Of a DNA stretch of 22,909 bases, positions 6,844-14,534 are shown piece after piece. The translations under genes were made by a program, and so were the position numbers. The stretch is from NCBI GenBank assembly GCA_003585735.1, contig NQOH01000003.1:52409-75317 (forward strand), written 5' to 3'. Numbering within the stretch: position 1 is the stretch's first letter; every line of letters starts with the position of its first letter. The notes under the pieces were generated by a model that was not told the origin of the DNA, did no database searches, and worked only from the letters and a program-made list of their open reading frames with translations. This stretch comes from Gardnerella kenyensis. GTDB taxonomy: Bacteria; Actinomycetota; Actinomycetes; Actinomycetales; Bifidobacteriaceae.

Positions 6844-9372
6844 ATGGCTGGATTAGGCGAGTTAGCTCTTGATTTGCATCATGCTACCGAAGACGAGATT
6901 TTTCAAGCATTTGTTGATTGGGTTAAAGATAACAAGCACGTGGACTTATGGCCGCATCAAGAAGAATCCGTTATGGATTTGCTTGCAGGAGACCACGTTA
7001 TTTTAAACACTCCAACAGGTTCCGGAAAATCACTAGTTGCACTCGGAATGCATTTTGCAGCGCTCGCCACAGGCAGACGCTCCTACTATACTGCTCCAAT
7101 CAAAGCGCTCGTATCCGAAAAATTCTTCGATTTAGTTGCGATTTTTGGGCGAGACAACGTTGGTATGATTACTGGCGACTCACATATTAACACGGATGCT
7201 CCAATAATCTGCTGCACTGCGGAAATCTTAGCGAATCAAGCGTTACGTGAAGGCGCGAATGCTGAAGTTGACTGCGTTGCAATGGACGAATTCCACTACT
7301 ATGGAGACCCAGAGCGCGGATGGGCTTGGCAAGTGCCGCTACTTACGCTTCCAAACACGCAATTCTTACTTATGAGCGCAACTCTTGGCGACGTAACAGA
7401 TATTGCGCAGCGCTTAGAAAAATCAACAAAACGAAGCGTTGATATTATTGCTGACGCGCCTAGACCAATCCCACTCGAATACGAGTACACAGATAAGCCT
7501 CTTGCTGCAACAGTAGAACTCTTATTTAACAAGGGTTTAACTCCAATCTACGTAGTTCACTTTTCGCAAGACGCAGCCCTTGAAACCGCGCAAGCGCTCG
7601 CAAGTACGGGAGTTTCAAGCAAAGAACAGCGAGATAAAATCGCTCAAGCAATTAAGGGCACAAAGTTTACTACAGGCTTCGGCAAGATCTTGCAAAGGCT
7701 GTTGCGCACTGGTGTTGGTGTGCATCATGCTGGCATGCTTCCGCGCTACCGCAGGCTCGTCGAACAGCTGGCTCAACAAGGACTTCTGCCAGTTATTTGC
7801 GGCACGGACACGCTCGGAGTTGGCATTAACGTGCCAATTCACTCTGTTGTGCTTACAGCTCTTACAAAGTTTGATGGAAACCATAGTCGCAAGCTTCGCG
7901 CTCGCGAATTTCACCAAATTGCAGGCCGCGCAGGAAGAATGGGTTTCGACACTGAGGGCTTGGTTGTAGCTGAGGCTCCAGAGTTCGAGATTGAAAACGC
8001 GCGCGCTATTGCAAAAGCTGGGAACGATCCTAAAAAGCTTAAAAAAGTTAAGCGTAAAAAGGCTCCAGAAGGTTTTGTTGTGTGGGGTGAGCCAACGTTT
8101 ACAAAGCTTATTGAAAGCGCTCCTGAAACTTTGAACCCGCACATGGTTGTAACGCATTCGATGGTTTTGAACGAAGTTACCCAAGGTGGGGATGCTCGCG
8201 CTCGCGTTGAAAAACTTATTGAAGATAGTGCGCAAAAGCCGCAAGATAAAGAGAAATTGCTTGAGCGTTGCAACGATATTTTCCAAACGCTTCTTGACAC
8301 TCAAGTGATTGAACGCATAGAGCGTGCGGATGGTTCTTGCGATTATGAGCTTGACGTTACAATGCCTGAAGGTTTTGCGCTAGATCAGCCGCTTTCTCCA
8401 TTCTTGCTTGCAGCTTTGGAACTTCTCGACCTGGAGTCTCCAAGCTACGCGCTTGACGTGATTTCCATGGTTGAAGCAACTCTAGACGACCCTAAGCCTG
8501 TTCTTCGTGCTCAAGAGCGCAAAGCTCGAGATGCTGCAATGGCTGGCATGAAGGATGATGGCGTTGACTACGAGGAGCGCATGGAGCGTTTAGCTGAAGT
8601 TAGCTACCCTAAACCTTTGGAAGATTTGCTAGCTCCTGCTTTTGCGCAATATCGCAAAGATGTGCCGTGGGCAAACGACTACTGGATTAAGCCAAAATCT
8701 GTGCTTCGAGACATGGTAGAAACTGCTTCCGATTTTACTGGATATATTTCGCGCTATGGCATTGCTAGAAGTGAGGGAACGCTTCTTCGCTACCTTTCGG
8801 ATGCTTACCGTTCGCTTGCTCGAACTGTGCCGGAAGATATGCTTAATGAAGAATTGCGTGATATTATTTCGTGGCTTCGTCTTGTTGTGCGCTCGATTGA
8901 TTCTAGTTTGGTTGATGAGTGGGAGAGTGCAGGCGGATCGGATGCTGAAGCTAATGCTGTAACTATGGCTGCGCCTGGAACTTCTGAGTCTGTAGTTGAG
9001 GATCGCAGGGGACTTATTGTGCTTATTCGAAACGCAATGTTCCGCCGCGTGCAACTTATGGATTTGGAAGATGCGGATGCTTTAGGAGAGCTTGATAAAG
9101 CTTGGGGTTACGGCGTTCACGAGTGGAATGATGTGCTTGACGATTACTACGACGAACACGAGTATGTGGGCATTGATGCAAAAGCTCGAAGCGGCGACTT
9201 GTTTATTCTTGACGATTCGCTTGAAAAAAGTGAGCATTCTTGGAAAGTTCGGCAGATTATCGACGATTCTGACGGCGACCATAATTGGGCTATTACTGGC
9301 ATTGTTGATTTAGATACAACGCAAGATGAAGGCGAAGTTGTGTTCTTCGATTACCAAGTTTCGCACGTTTAG
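6844..9372 (+). CDS. DEAD/DEAH-box helicase with DUF3516-type C-terminus
   Basis: An 842-residue superfamily 2 helicase, probably acting on RNA. Motif I is TPTGSGKS (56-63), motif II DEFH (148-151), motif III SAT (178-180) and motif VI QIAGRAGRMG (about 358-367), all intact. The HHAGMLPRYRR and GTDTLGVGINVP stretches are typical of Ski2-like helicases. The roughly 450 residues after the helicase core look like the actinobacterial DUF3516 region, of unknown function; this assignment is from memory. Length fits that family. AGGAG at 6834-6838 lies five bases before the ATG. The 63-base gap from cmk-der holds no clear terminator, so it may extend that operon. Substrate and role are unknown; RNA turnover or ribosome biogenesis would suit the neighbours. 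Confidence 0.85.
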   Translation: MAGLGELALDLHHATEDEIFQAFVDWVKDNKHVDLWPHQEESVMDLLAGDHVILNTPTGSGKSLVALGMHFAALATGRRSYYTAPIKALVSEKFFDLVAIFGRDNVGMITGDSHINTDAPIICCTAEILANQALREGANAEVDCVAMDEFHYYGDPERGWAWQVPLLTLPNTQFLLMSATLGDVTDIAQRLEKSTKRSVDIIADAPRPIPLEYEYTDKPLAATVELLFNKGLTPIYVVHFSQDAALETAQALASTGVSSKEQRDKIAQAIKGTKFTTGFGKILQRLLRTGVGVHHAGMLPRYRRLVEQLAQQGLLPVICGTDTLGVGINVPIHSVVLTALTKFDGNHSRKLRAREFHQIAGRAGRMGFDTEGLVVAEAPEFEIENARAIAKAGNDPKKLKKVKRKKAPEGFVVWGEPTFTKLIESAPETLNPHMVVTHSMVLNEVTQGGDARARVEKLIEDSAQKPQDKEKLLERCNDIFQTLLDTQVIERIERADGSCDYELDVTMPEGFALDQPLSPFLLAALELLDLESPSYALDVISMVEATLDDPKPVLRAQERKARDAAMAGMKDDGVDYEERMERLAEVSYPKPLEDLLAPAFAQYRKDVPWANDYWIKPKSVLRDMVETASDFTGYISRYGIARSEGTLLRYLSDAYRSLARTVPEDMLNEELRDIISWLRLVVRSIDSSLVDEWESAGGSDAEANAVTMAAPGTSESVVEDRRGLIVLIRNAMFRRVQLMDLEDADALGELDKAWGYGVHEWNDVLDDYYDEHEYVGIDAKARSGDLFILDDSLEKSEHSWKVRQIIDDSDGDHNWAITGIVDLDTTQDEGEVVFFDYQVSHV

Positions 9373-9402
9373 TGTTGTAAACTTGCCTTAGTTTTGTAAC
9401 TA
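9369..9402 (+). repeat. imperfect direct repeat covering the helicase stop
   Basis: TTAGTGTTGTAAACT (9369-9383) and TTAGTTTTGTAACTA (9388-9402) are imperfect copies; the first contains the helicase TAG stop (9370-9372). Confidence 0.5.
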
Positions 9403-9412
9403 ACAACTAGAA

Positions 9413-9432
9413 TCGAACGTTTGTTCTATACG
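9413..9432 (+). promoter_or_regulatory. LexA (SOS) box and -10 of rarA
   Basis: TCGAACGTTTGTTCTA (9413-9428) contains the perfect actinobacterial LexA core GAAC-N4-GTTC. A -10-like TATACG (9427-9432) overlaps its end, so bound LexA would block polymerase. There is no good -35 at the matching distance. The 19 bases 9413-9431 differ from the uvrA operator (21934-21952) at only two positions. Confidence 0.85.
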
Positions 9433-9450
9433 TATTGTAAGCTGGTATTT

Positions 9451-10824
9451 ATGGAGCAGGATTTATTTGCAGCAAGTAGCGCACCTAGCGATGTAACGCG
9501 TCCGTTAGCTGTGCGTATGCGACCGAGTAGTATTGACGACGTGCTTGGGCAATCTCATGTTCTAAAAGAAGGTTCGCCTTTGCGAAGGCTTGCAAATCCG
9601 CAATCGAAAGGTTCTCTTACCTCTCCAAGTTCTGTTGTGCTTTTTGGCCCTCCGGGAGTTGGAAAAACTACGCTTGCATATATTGTTGCTCGCCAATCCG
9701 GACGCGTATTCGAAGAGCTTTCTGCTGTAACTTCTGGCGTTAAAGATGTTCGAGCAGTGCTTGATCGTGCTCACGAACGTTTAGTGAGCAAAGGCCAAGA
9801 AACAGTTCTTTTTATTGACGAAGTTCATCGTTTTTCTAAATCGCAGCAAGATGCTCTGCTTCCAAGCGTAGAAAATCGCGACGTAACTTTTATTGGAGCT
9901 ACAACCGAAAACCCAAGTTTTTCAATAATTAAGCCGCTTCTTAGCAGATCTGTAGTAGTAAAACTTGAGTCGCTTAGTGTAGAAGATTTACATACGCTTA
10001 TAGAACGTGCTATTTCAAGCGAAAATGGTCTTAATAATCAGCTTAAAATCGACGAAGACGCAATAGATTCTATTATTCGCTTAAGCGGTGGAGACGCTCG
10101 TAAAACTCTTACTATTTTAGAAGCTGCAGCAGGAGCAATAACAGGAGATGCTGCTTTACAGCACGGCAAAAAGAAGCCTGTTATTACTGCAGATATTGTG
10201 TCTAATGTAATGGATACTACTACTGTTCGCTATGACAAAGATGGCGATGATCATTACGATGTGATTTCTGCTTTTATTAAGTCGATGCGCGGAAGTGACG
10301 TTGACGCTTCCTTGCACTATTTAGCGCGAATGCTTAGAGCTGGTGAAGATCCACGTTTTATTGCTAGGCGAATTATGATTGCTGCAGCCGAAGAAGTTGG
10401 TATGGCAGCGCCGCAGATTCTACAAGTAACTGTTGCTGCAGCTCAAGCGGTTGCTTTAATTGGCATGCCGGAAGCGCGTATTATTCTTTCGGAAGCTGTG
10501 ATTGCTGTAGCAACTGCTCCTAAATCGAACGCAAGCTACAAGGCGATTAATCAGGCTTTGCAAGACGTTGATGCTGGAAATATTGGTCAAGTGCCTCTTC
10601 ATTTGCGAAACGCGCCAACTGCTTTGATGAAAAGTTGGGGCAATCACGAAGGATACCAGTATGCTCACGATTATCCGGGTGCTGTGGCATCGCAACAGTA
10701 TATGCCAGACGAGCTTGTTGGCCGCGAATACTATCATCCATCAAACCGCGGCTACGAGCACGAGCTAACTCAACGCTTATCTCAAATTCGCGCCATTCTT
10801 CATAATTCTGAAGATAAAAATTAA
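9451..10824 (+). CDS. rarA: replication-associated recombination protein A (RarA/MgsA), AAA+ ATPase
   Basis: A 457-residue AAA+ ATPase of the RarA/MgsA/WRNIP1 family, which acts at stalled replication forks. Walker A is GPPGVGKTT (66-74), Walker B FIDEVHRF (121-128) and sensor 1 GATTEN (149-154). The C-terminal half has the family's tetramerisation region, including HYDVISAFIKSMRGSD and the RNAPT...YAHDYPG stretch near the end. I place the start at ATG 9451 (MEQDLFAASS): an in-frame TTG at 9421 lies inside the LexA box and upstream of the -10, so it cannot be on a transcript from that promoter. No strong ribosome-binding site precedes 9451, and the predicted leader would be very short. The LexA box implies DNA-damage induction. 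Confidence 0.92.
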   Translation: MEQDLFAASSAPSDVTRPLAVRMRPSSIDDVLGQSHVLKEGSPLRRLANPQSKGSLTSPSSVVLFGPPGVGKTTLAYIVARQSGRVFEELSAVTSGVKDVRAVLDRAHERLVSKGQETVLFIDEVHRFSKSQQDALLPSVENRDVTFIGATTENPSFSIIKPLLSRSVVVKLESLSVEDLHTLIERAISSENGLNNQLKIDEDAIDSIIRLSGGDARKTLTILEAAAGAITGDAALQHGKKKPVITADIVSNVMDTTTVRYDKDGDDHYDVISAFIKSMRGSDVDASLHYLARMLRAGEDPRFIARRIMIAAAEEVGMAAPQILQVTVAAAQAVALIGMPEARIILSEAVIAVATAPKSNASYKAINQALQDVDAGNIGQVPLHLRNAPTALMKSWGNHEGYQYAHDYPGAVASQQYMPDELVGREYYHPSNRGYEHELTQRLSQIRAILHNSEDKN

Positions 10825-10832
10825 ACATAATA

Positions 10833-10870
10833 ATTAAAAGGCCTCTTAGAATTCTAAGAAGCCTTTTAAT
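10833..10870. terminator. bidirectional terminator between rarA and the YhbY-like gene
   Basis: Bases 10833-10851 and 10852-10870 form a near-perfect palindrome (19 pairs with one mismatch, centred on GAATTC). A-rich sequence on the left arm and T-rich on the right suit termination in both directions, as expected between convergent genes. Confidence 0.85.
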
Positions 10871-10896
10871 ACAGTGTTACTATTTTTAAGTTACTT

Positions 10897-11202
10897 TTAT
10901 TCGCGCACAAGCATAATGTGGTCAACGTTGTCGAGTGTAGATACGCGGAACAGCACAAAGCGATTGCCGATTACTTGCACAACTTCGGCGCCAAGCTTTT
11001 GAGCAAGTGCATCAGCTGCTTCTTTAGCGCTTAATCCGGAACCATCTTGCACGGCGCACTTCATAAGCTCGTGGTACTGCATGGTTTCGTCTGCCTGCTT
11101 CACAGCCGCATCAGTAATGTCGTTCTTTCCAACGTACAAAAGTGGGCTTAGAGTATTAGCAAGCGCGCGAAGCTGCTTCGTCTGCTTTTTAGTCAATGCC
11201 AT
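10897..11202 (-). CDS. YhbY/CRS1-type (CRM domain) RNA-binding protein
   Basis: A 101-residue single CRM-domain protein. The pattern MALTKKQTKQLRALAN..LSPLLYVGKND at the start, KCAVQDG in the middle and VQVIGNRFVLFR near the end match the YhbY family, which binds rRNA and associates with pre-50S particles. Family length is about 95-105 residues, so it is complete. An in-frame ATG at 11223 would add seven residues, but GAAAGGA sits just upstream of 11202, which I take as the real start. It is transcribed alone, away from the ecf genes by 160 AT-rich bases. Confidence 0.9.
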   Translation of the reverse strand: MALTKKQTKQLRALANTLSPLLYVGKNDITDAAVKQADETMQYHELMKCAVQDGSGLSAKEAADALAQKLGAEVVQVIGNRFVLFRVSTLDNVDHIMLVRE

Positions 11203-11362
11203 AAGGCGTCCTTTCAAATGCAAGTTTAATTAAGTTTATTAATCAAGTTTAATTAAACAAAAGTATTGCATAAATTACATAAATGCTTAACGGATTATAC
11301 AGTATATTGCGAATTATTGCATATTAAAATTATTTCATATTAAAAAAATAAGTACTTGCGTA
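11203..11362. other. AT-rich intergenic region with direct repeats
   Basis: Contains two 13-base direct repeats (CAAGTTTAATTAA at 11221 and 11244) in the leader of the YhbY-like gene and a possible minus-strand promoter for it (TATAAT, complement of 11294-11299, with ATGCAA 17 bases upstream). At 11320-11368 a 10-base AT-rich unit occurs three times (11320-11329, 11336-11345, 11359-11368), the last overlapping the stop of the ECF fusion gene. Confidence 0.5.
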
Positions 11363-13720
11363 TTAAAAATTAATCACAATAATCGCGCTTATAACGCAAA
11401 CTGTAATCGTCAATAACAGCACATCTTTTGCGCTAACTTTCATCGTGTGCAAGTGAGACCTTGTTGCGCCTGGCGTGTAGCAACGAGTGTCAAGCGCTAA
11501 AGAAAGAGTTTCTGAGTGGCGAATAACGCCTGCAAAAGCAGGAATTATAAGTGACGACATTGCGCGAATTCTTTTGTTAATCGACCCATCTCGTATGCTT
11601 CCGCCTCTAGCAGTTTGAGCGTGCGCAACTTCTACTGCCTCGTTGGAAAGAGTTGGCAAAAATCGCAATGCTAGGCTCATAATAAGCGATATTTCTTGCG
11701 TTGGTATGCCAATAGTTTTAAGTGGTGAAAGCAAAGACGTGCAAGCTTCGGTTATCATTGTGGGGCTTATTGTTATAACTAATATTGCGCCAATAATAAT
11801 TACAAGCGAGAATCGTGTGGCAAATAGTATTGCGCAATGAATGCCGTCATGCGTTATAATAATTGGCCCAAGTTTACAAAGTATTGTGCCTGTGCGAACT
11901 GCAAGAATATTTAGTAATCCGGAGAAAGTGAATACTGCAATAAGCATATGCAGTGAAGATACAAGTTTTATAAATCGTATTTTTGCGGCAAGTATTAGTG
12001 AAAATGTTGCGAAAGCAAGAATAGCTAACTGCGTGTAGTGATTAATACTAAAAGCGCTTAGCATAAGCATAAAGCAGGAGAGAAGCGTTATTCTAGGGTC
12101 AAAAGATGCAAGTAGCGAGCTTGCTTTTTCTTTCGTAATCGTTTCTTGCTTACTTTTTTCTTGCGATGATTCCTTTTTATTTTCTAAACTTTCATTATTT
12201 TTTACTTTTAGTGTTACTAATCTTGCTCCTAAAGATTTTGCTTCTTGAAGATTATGCGTAATCATAACTATTGTTACGCCTTGATTATTAAGAGTTCGAA
12301 GAATTTCTAGAATACGCAACGATGCTTCAAAATCCAATCCTGCAGTTGGCTCATCAAGCACAATCACGCGCGGCTTACAAGCAAGAACGCCTGCTATTGC
12401 AACAAGACGCTGTTGGCCTCCAGAAAGCAAAAAAGGCGATTTTTCTGCCAAATGTTCAAGATTAAGCATTTTCAACGTTTCGTCTACGCGCTCTTTAAGT
12501 GCGTTTCCGTTTAGTCCAAAATTTTTCGGGCCATAAGCAACATCTTCGCGCACGGTTTCTGCAAAAAGCTGCTGCTCTGGAAGTTGCATAACGTAGCCAA
12601 TAGTTTCTCGAAGTTTTTGACGATTCTTTTTAGAAGTTTTCGCACTAACAGGTATTTTTTCTACGCTTATAGATCCAGATTTTACTTTTAATAATCCGCA
12701 CAAAGCTTTAGCAAGAGTAGATTTTCCGCACCCGTTTTCGCCCATTATTGCAACGATTTCGCCATTTTTTACTTCCATAGAATAGTCGCTAATTACATCC
12801 GGCAATTTATCGTCGTAGCTAACAGTTAAGTGCGATATTGAAATTGCTGTATTTGCGTCTTCGCTATTAGCTTTTTTCGAAAAATCAGATTTAGAGAAAT
12901 CCTGTTTCGAGAAATCCTGTTTCGAAAAATCCTGTTTCGAGAAATCCGATTTAAAATTATCGAAATATGATTCCAGCTCTTCTAAACTAATTTCGCGAAG
13001 CACGCCATTTTCTAACAGAAGTATTCGATCTGCACGCTTGCATTCGTCAAATCGGTGCGTAATTTGCACAATACTCGTGCCGTTTTTATGCAAATTTCCA
13101 AATAATTCGTCAACATCTTCTAAAGCTTTAGAATCCAGCATAGAAGTTGGTTCGTCTAGCACAAGTAGCTTTGATTGCATTGCAATTGATCCTGCTAAAG
13201 CAACTCGCTGCATTTGACCACCGCTCATAAGACTAGGGTCAGATAAGCGATGTTTTTCCATGTGAACAGCTTCTAAAGCATTATCTATAAGTTTTCGCAT
13301 TTTATGCTGTTCGACGTTTAAATTTTCCAGCCCAAAAGCAACATCATCTTCAGTAACAGTAGTCACAATCTGATCTTCTGGGCTTTGAAACAGAGCGCCA
13401 ATAAACTTTCTTGCGTTTCTGTAAGCATCAGCATAAGCAGTAGTATTTTCAAAAACTTTTTCGCCACACAACTTAACGTAACCGCTATCCGGAGCAGCTA
13501 ATCCTGCAATAATTTTTGCTAGAGTAGATTTTCCGCATCCGTTTGCGCCAACAATTGCCACGCGCTCACCAGAGCGAATTGTAAGACTTAGTTGCTCAAG
13601 CGTCCAAGTTTTTCCATCATCGTAGCTGAAGCAAATATTTCGCAACACTACTAGAGTATTGTTTTCGGTTGCGCAATTTTGAGCTTCGTTCATACTACTG
13701 CTTGTGCTGGTATTTTGCAT
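11363..13720 (-). CDS. ECF transporter energising module: EcfA-EcfA'-EcfT in one polypeptide
   Basis: A 785-residue fusion of both ATPases and the transmembrane T subunit of an energy-coupling-factor importer. ATPase 1 (about 24-250): Walker A GANGCGKST 58-66, signature MSGGQ 165-169, Walker B LVLDEP 186-191, switch His 222. A linker with five DFSK units (258-282) follows. ATPase 2 (about 290-505): Walker A GENGCGKST 327-335, signature LSGGQ 432-436, Walker B 452-458, His 489. After a charged linker (510-535), EcfT (about 540-785) has several membrane segments and the ARG coupling motif at 704-706; the second position reads TRC (745-747) instead of the usual ARG-like motif. It begins 21 bases after ribU and should share its transcript. 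The module may also serve S-components elsewhere. No strong ribosome-binding site is visible before ATG 13720. Confidence 0.9.
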   Translation of the reverse strand: MQNTSTSSSMNEAQNCATENNTLVVLRNICFSYDDGKTWTLEQLSLTIRSGERVAIVGANGCGKSTLAKIIAGLAAPDSGYVKLCGEKVFENTTAYADAYRNARKFIGALFQSPEDQIVTTVTEDDVAFGLENLNVEQHKMRKLIDNALEAVHMEKHRLSDPSLMSGGQMQRVALAGSIAMQSKLLVLDEPTSMLDSKALEDVDELFGNLHKNGTSIVQITHRFDECKRADRILLLENGVLREISLEELESYFDNFKSDFSKQDFSKQDFSKQDFSKSDFSKKANSEDANTAISISHLTVSYDDKLPDVISDYSMEVKNGEIVAIMGENGCGKSTLAKALCGLLKVKSGSISVEKIPVSAKTSKKNRQKLRETIGYVMQLPEQQLFAETVREDVAYGPKNFGLNGNALKERVDETLKMLNLEHLAEKSPFLLSGGQQRLVAIAGVLACKPRVIVLDEPTAGLDFEASLRILEILRTLNNQGVTIVMITHNLQEAKSLGARLVTLKVKNNESLENKKESSQEKSKQETITKEKASSLLASFDPRITLLSCFMLMLSAFSINHYTQLAILAFATFSLILAAKIRFIKLVSSLHMLIAVFTFSGLLNILAVRTGTILCKLGPIIITHDGIHCAILFATRFSLVIIIGAILVITISPTMITEACTSLLSPLKTIGIPTQEISLIMSLALRFLPTLSNEAVEVAHAQTARGGSIRDGSINKRIRAMSSLIIPAFAGVIRHSETLSLALDTRCYTPGATRSHLHTMKVSAKDVLLLTITVCVISAIIVINF
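12875..12949 (-). repeat. five 15-base tandem repeats encoding the inter-ATPase linker
   Basis: Five in-frame 15-base units encode (S/Q)DFSK five times at residues 258-282; the three central QDFSK units are nearly identical in DNA (GAAATCCTGTTTCGA on the + strand). Confidence 0.95.
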
Positions 13721-13741
13721 AGTTTATGCCGTTTAGAAGAT

Positions 13742-14311
13742 TTACTTGCTTTGGTGAAGTAGTTTAGAAATTGGCTTGTAAACAATCATCGTAACTACAA
13801 CGTGAATCGCAAGTTTAACAATATTAAACGGGAGTAATGCTGGAATAATAAGAGCTGCAACTTGCGAAACAGTCATATGAGCGTAAAGCGGCGTAATAAC
13901 AAGATTTCCTGCTATTGCGAGCGCAATCGCAACAATTGAGCCAGCTATAAGGCTAATTATCGCGCCTTTTTTGGTATGCATTTTTTTGTATACGATTGCT
14001 GCTGTAACGCTAGCTCCTAAAGAAACTAGCACTGCCATAACTGTGCCGAGTGGGTTTGTAAACAGGTGAGGTGCGAATCCTAGTATGCTTACGATTGCTG
14101 CAGCTGCAGGCCCGTATGCGAATCCTGCAACTAGGCATACGATTCCTGAAGGATCGTATTTTAGGAATGAAAAGTCTGGGATAAGTGGGAATTCTATAAA
14201 ACTTACGGCCATTGAAAGTGCTACAAATAGCGCATATTTTGCTATTTTTTCGCTTGACCAGCGCGCGCTTGAAGAGTTGATTCTATGATTATTAGTATTA
14301 GAAATGCCCAT
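13742..14311 (-). CDS. ribU: riboflavin ECF transporter S-component RibU
   Basis: A 189-residue membrane protein, the substrate-binding subunit of an ECF vitamin importer. Five or six hydrophobic segments follow a short polar N-terminus, and the FLKYDPSGI motif (about 49-57) near the second segment is typical of RibU-type S-components. The FMN riboswitch directly upstream makes riboflavin or FMN the likely substrate. The energising fusion protein lies 21 bases downstream. The ATG at 14311 is preceded by GGAGA, which abuts the riboswitch closing stem, suggesting control of translation. Confidence 0.92.
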   Translation of the reverse strand: MGISNTNNHRINSSSARWSSEKIAKYALFVALSMAVSFIEFPLIPDFSFLKYDPSGIVCLVAGFAYGPAAAAIVSILGFAPHLFTNPLGTVMAVLVSLGASVTAAIVYKKMHTKKGAIISLIAGSIVAIALAIAGNLVITPLYAHMTVSQVAALIIPALLPFNIVKLAIHVVVTMIVYKPISKLLHQSK

Positions 14312-14317
14312 GATGGG

Positions 14318-14458
14318 TCTCCGTTTCTTCCATCCGGACTGTAACCGTTGGCTTCGGAATTTAACCGAATCAGCAGCTTAAGCTGCTCGCGGGCTTCAAA
14401 AAACGCGTAAAATACGTTTTTTGTTACCGCCAGTAAGGATTTTCACCTTCCCTGAAAC
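14318..14458 (-). promoter_or_regulatory. FMN riboswitch (RFN element)
   Basis: Read on the minus strand, GAAGGTGAAAATCC and TACTGGCGGTAA near the 5' end, AGCCCGCGAGC in the middle and CAGTCCGGATGG near the 3' end are the conserved FMN aptamer segments. GTTTC (complement of 14454-14458) pairs with GAAAC (complement of 14323-14327) to close P1. The variable arm includes the AGCAGCTTAAGCTGCT hairpin. The ribosome-binding GGAGA of ribU (complement of 14318-14322) immediately follows P1 and there is no T-run, so FMN probably shuts translation rather than ending transcription. Confidence 0.95.
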
Positions 14459-14534
14459 TACTATTCTTTTGTATCTCATGCTAGGAACATTGTTTAGAAA
14501 ATAGTGTGGCGAGGGTAAGTGCAAGAATACAAGT

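Noticed and set aside
7615..8304. Antisense open frame of 229 codons inside the helicase
   Set aside because: Mirror of a well-supported gene; no ribosome-binding site or recognisable domain, composition explained by codon bias.
9421..9450. TTG start adding ten residues to RarA
   Set aside because: It lies inside the LexA box and upstream of the -10; the ATG at 9451 matches the usual RarA beginning.
11203..11223. ATG at 11223 as start of the YhbY-like protein
   Set aside because: GAAAGGA lies between it and ATG 11202, at the right spacing for the latter, which also matches the family start.
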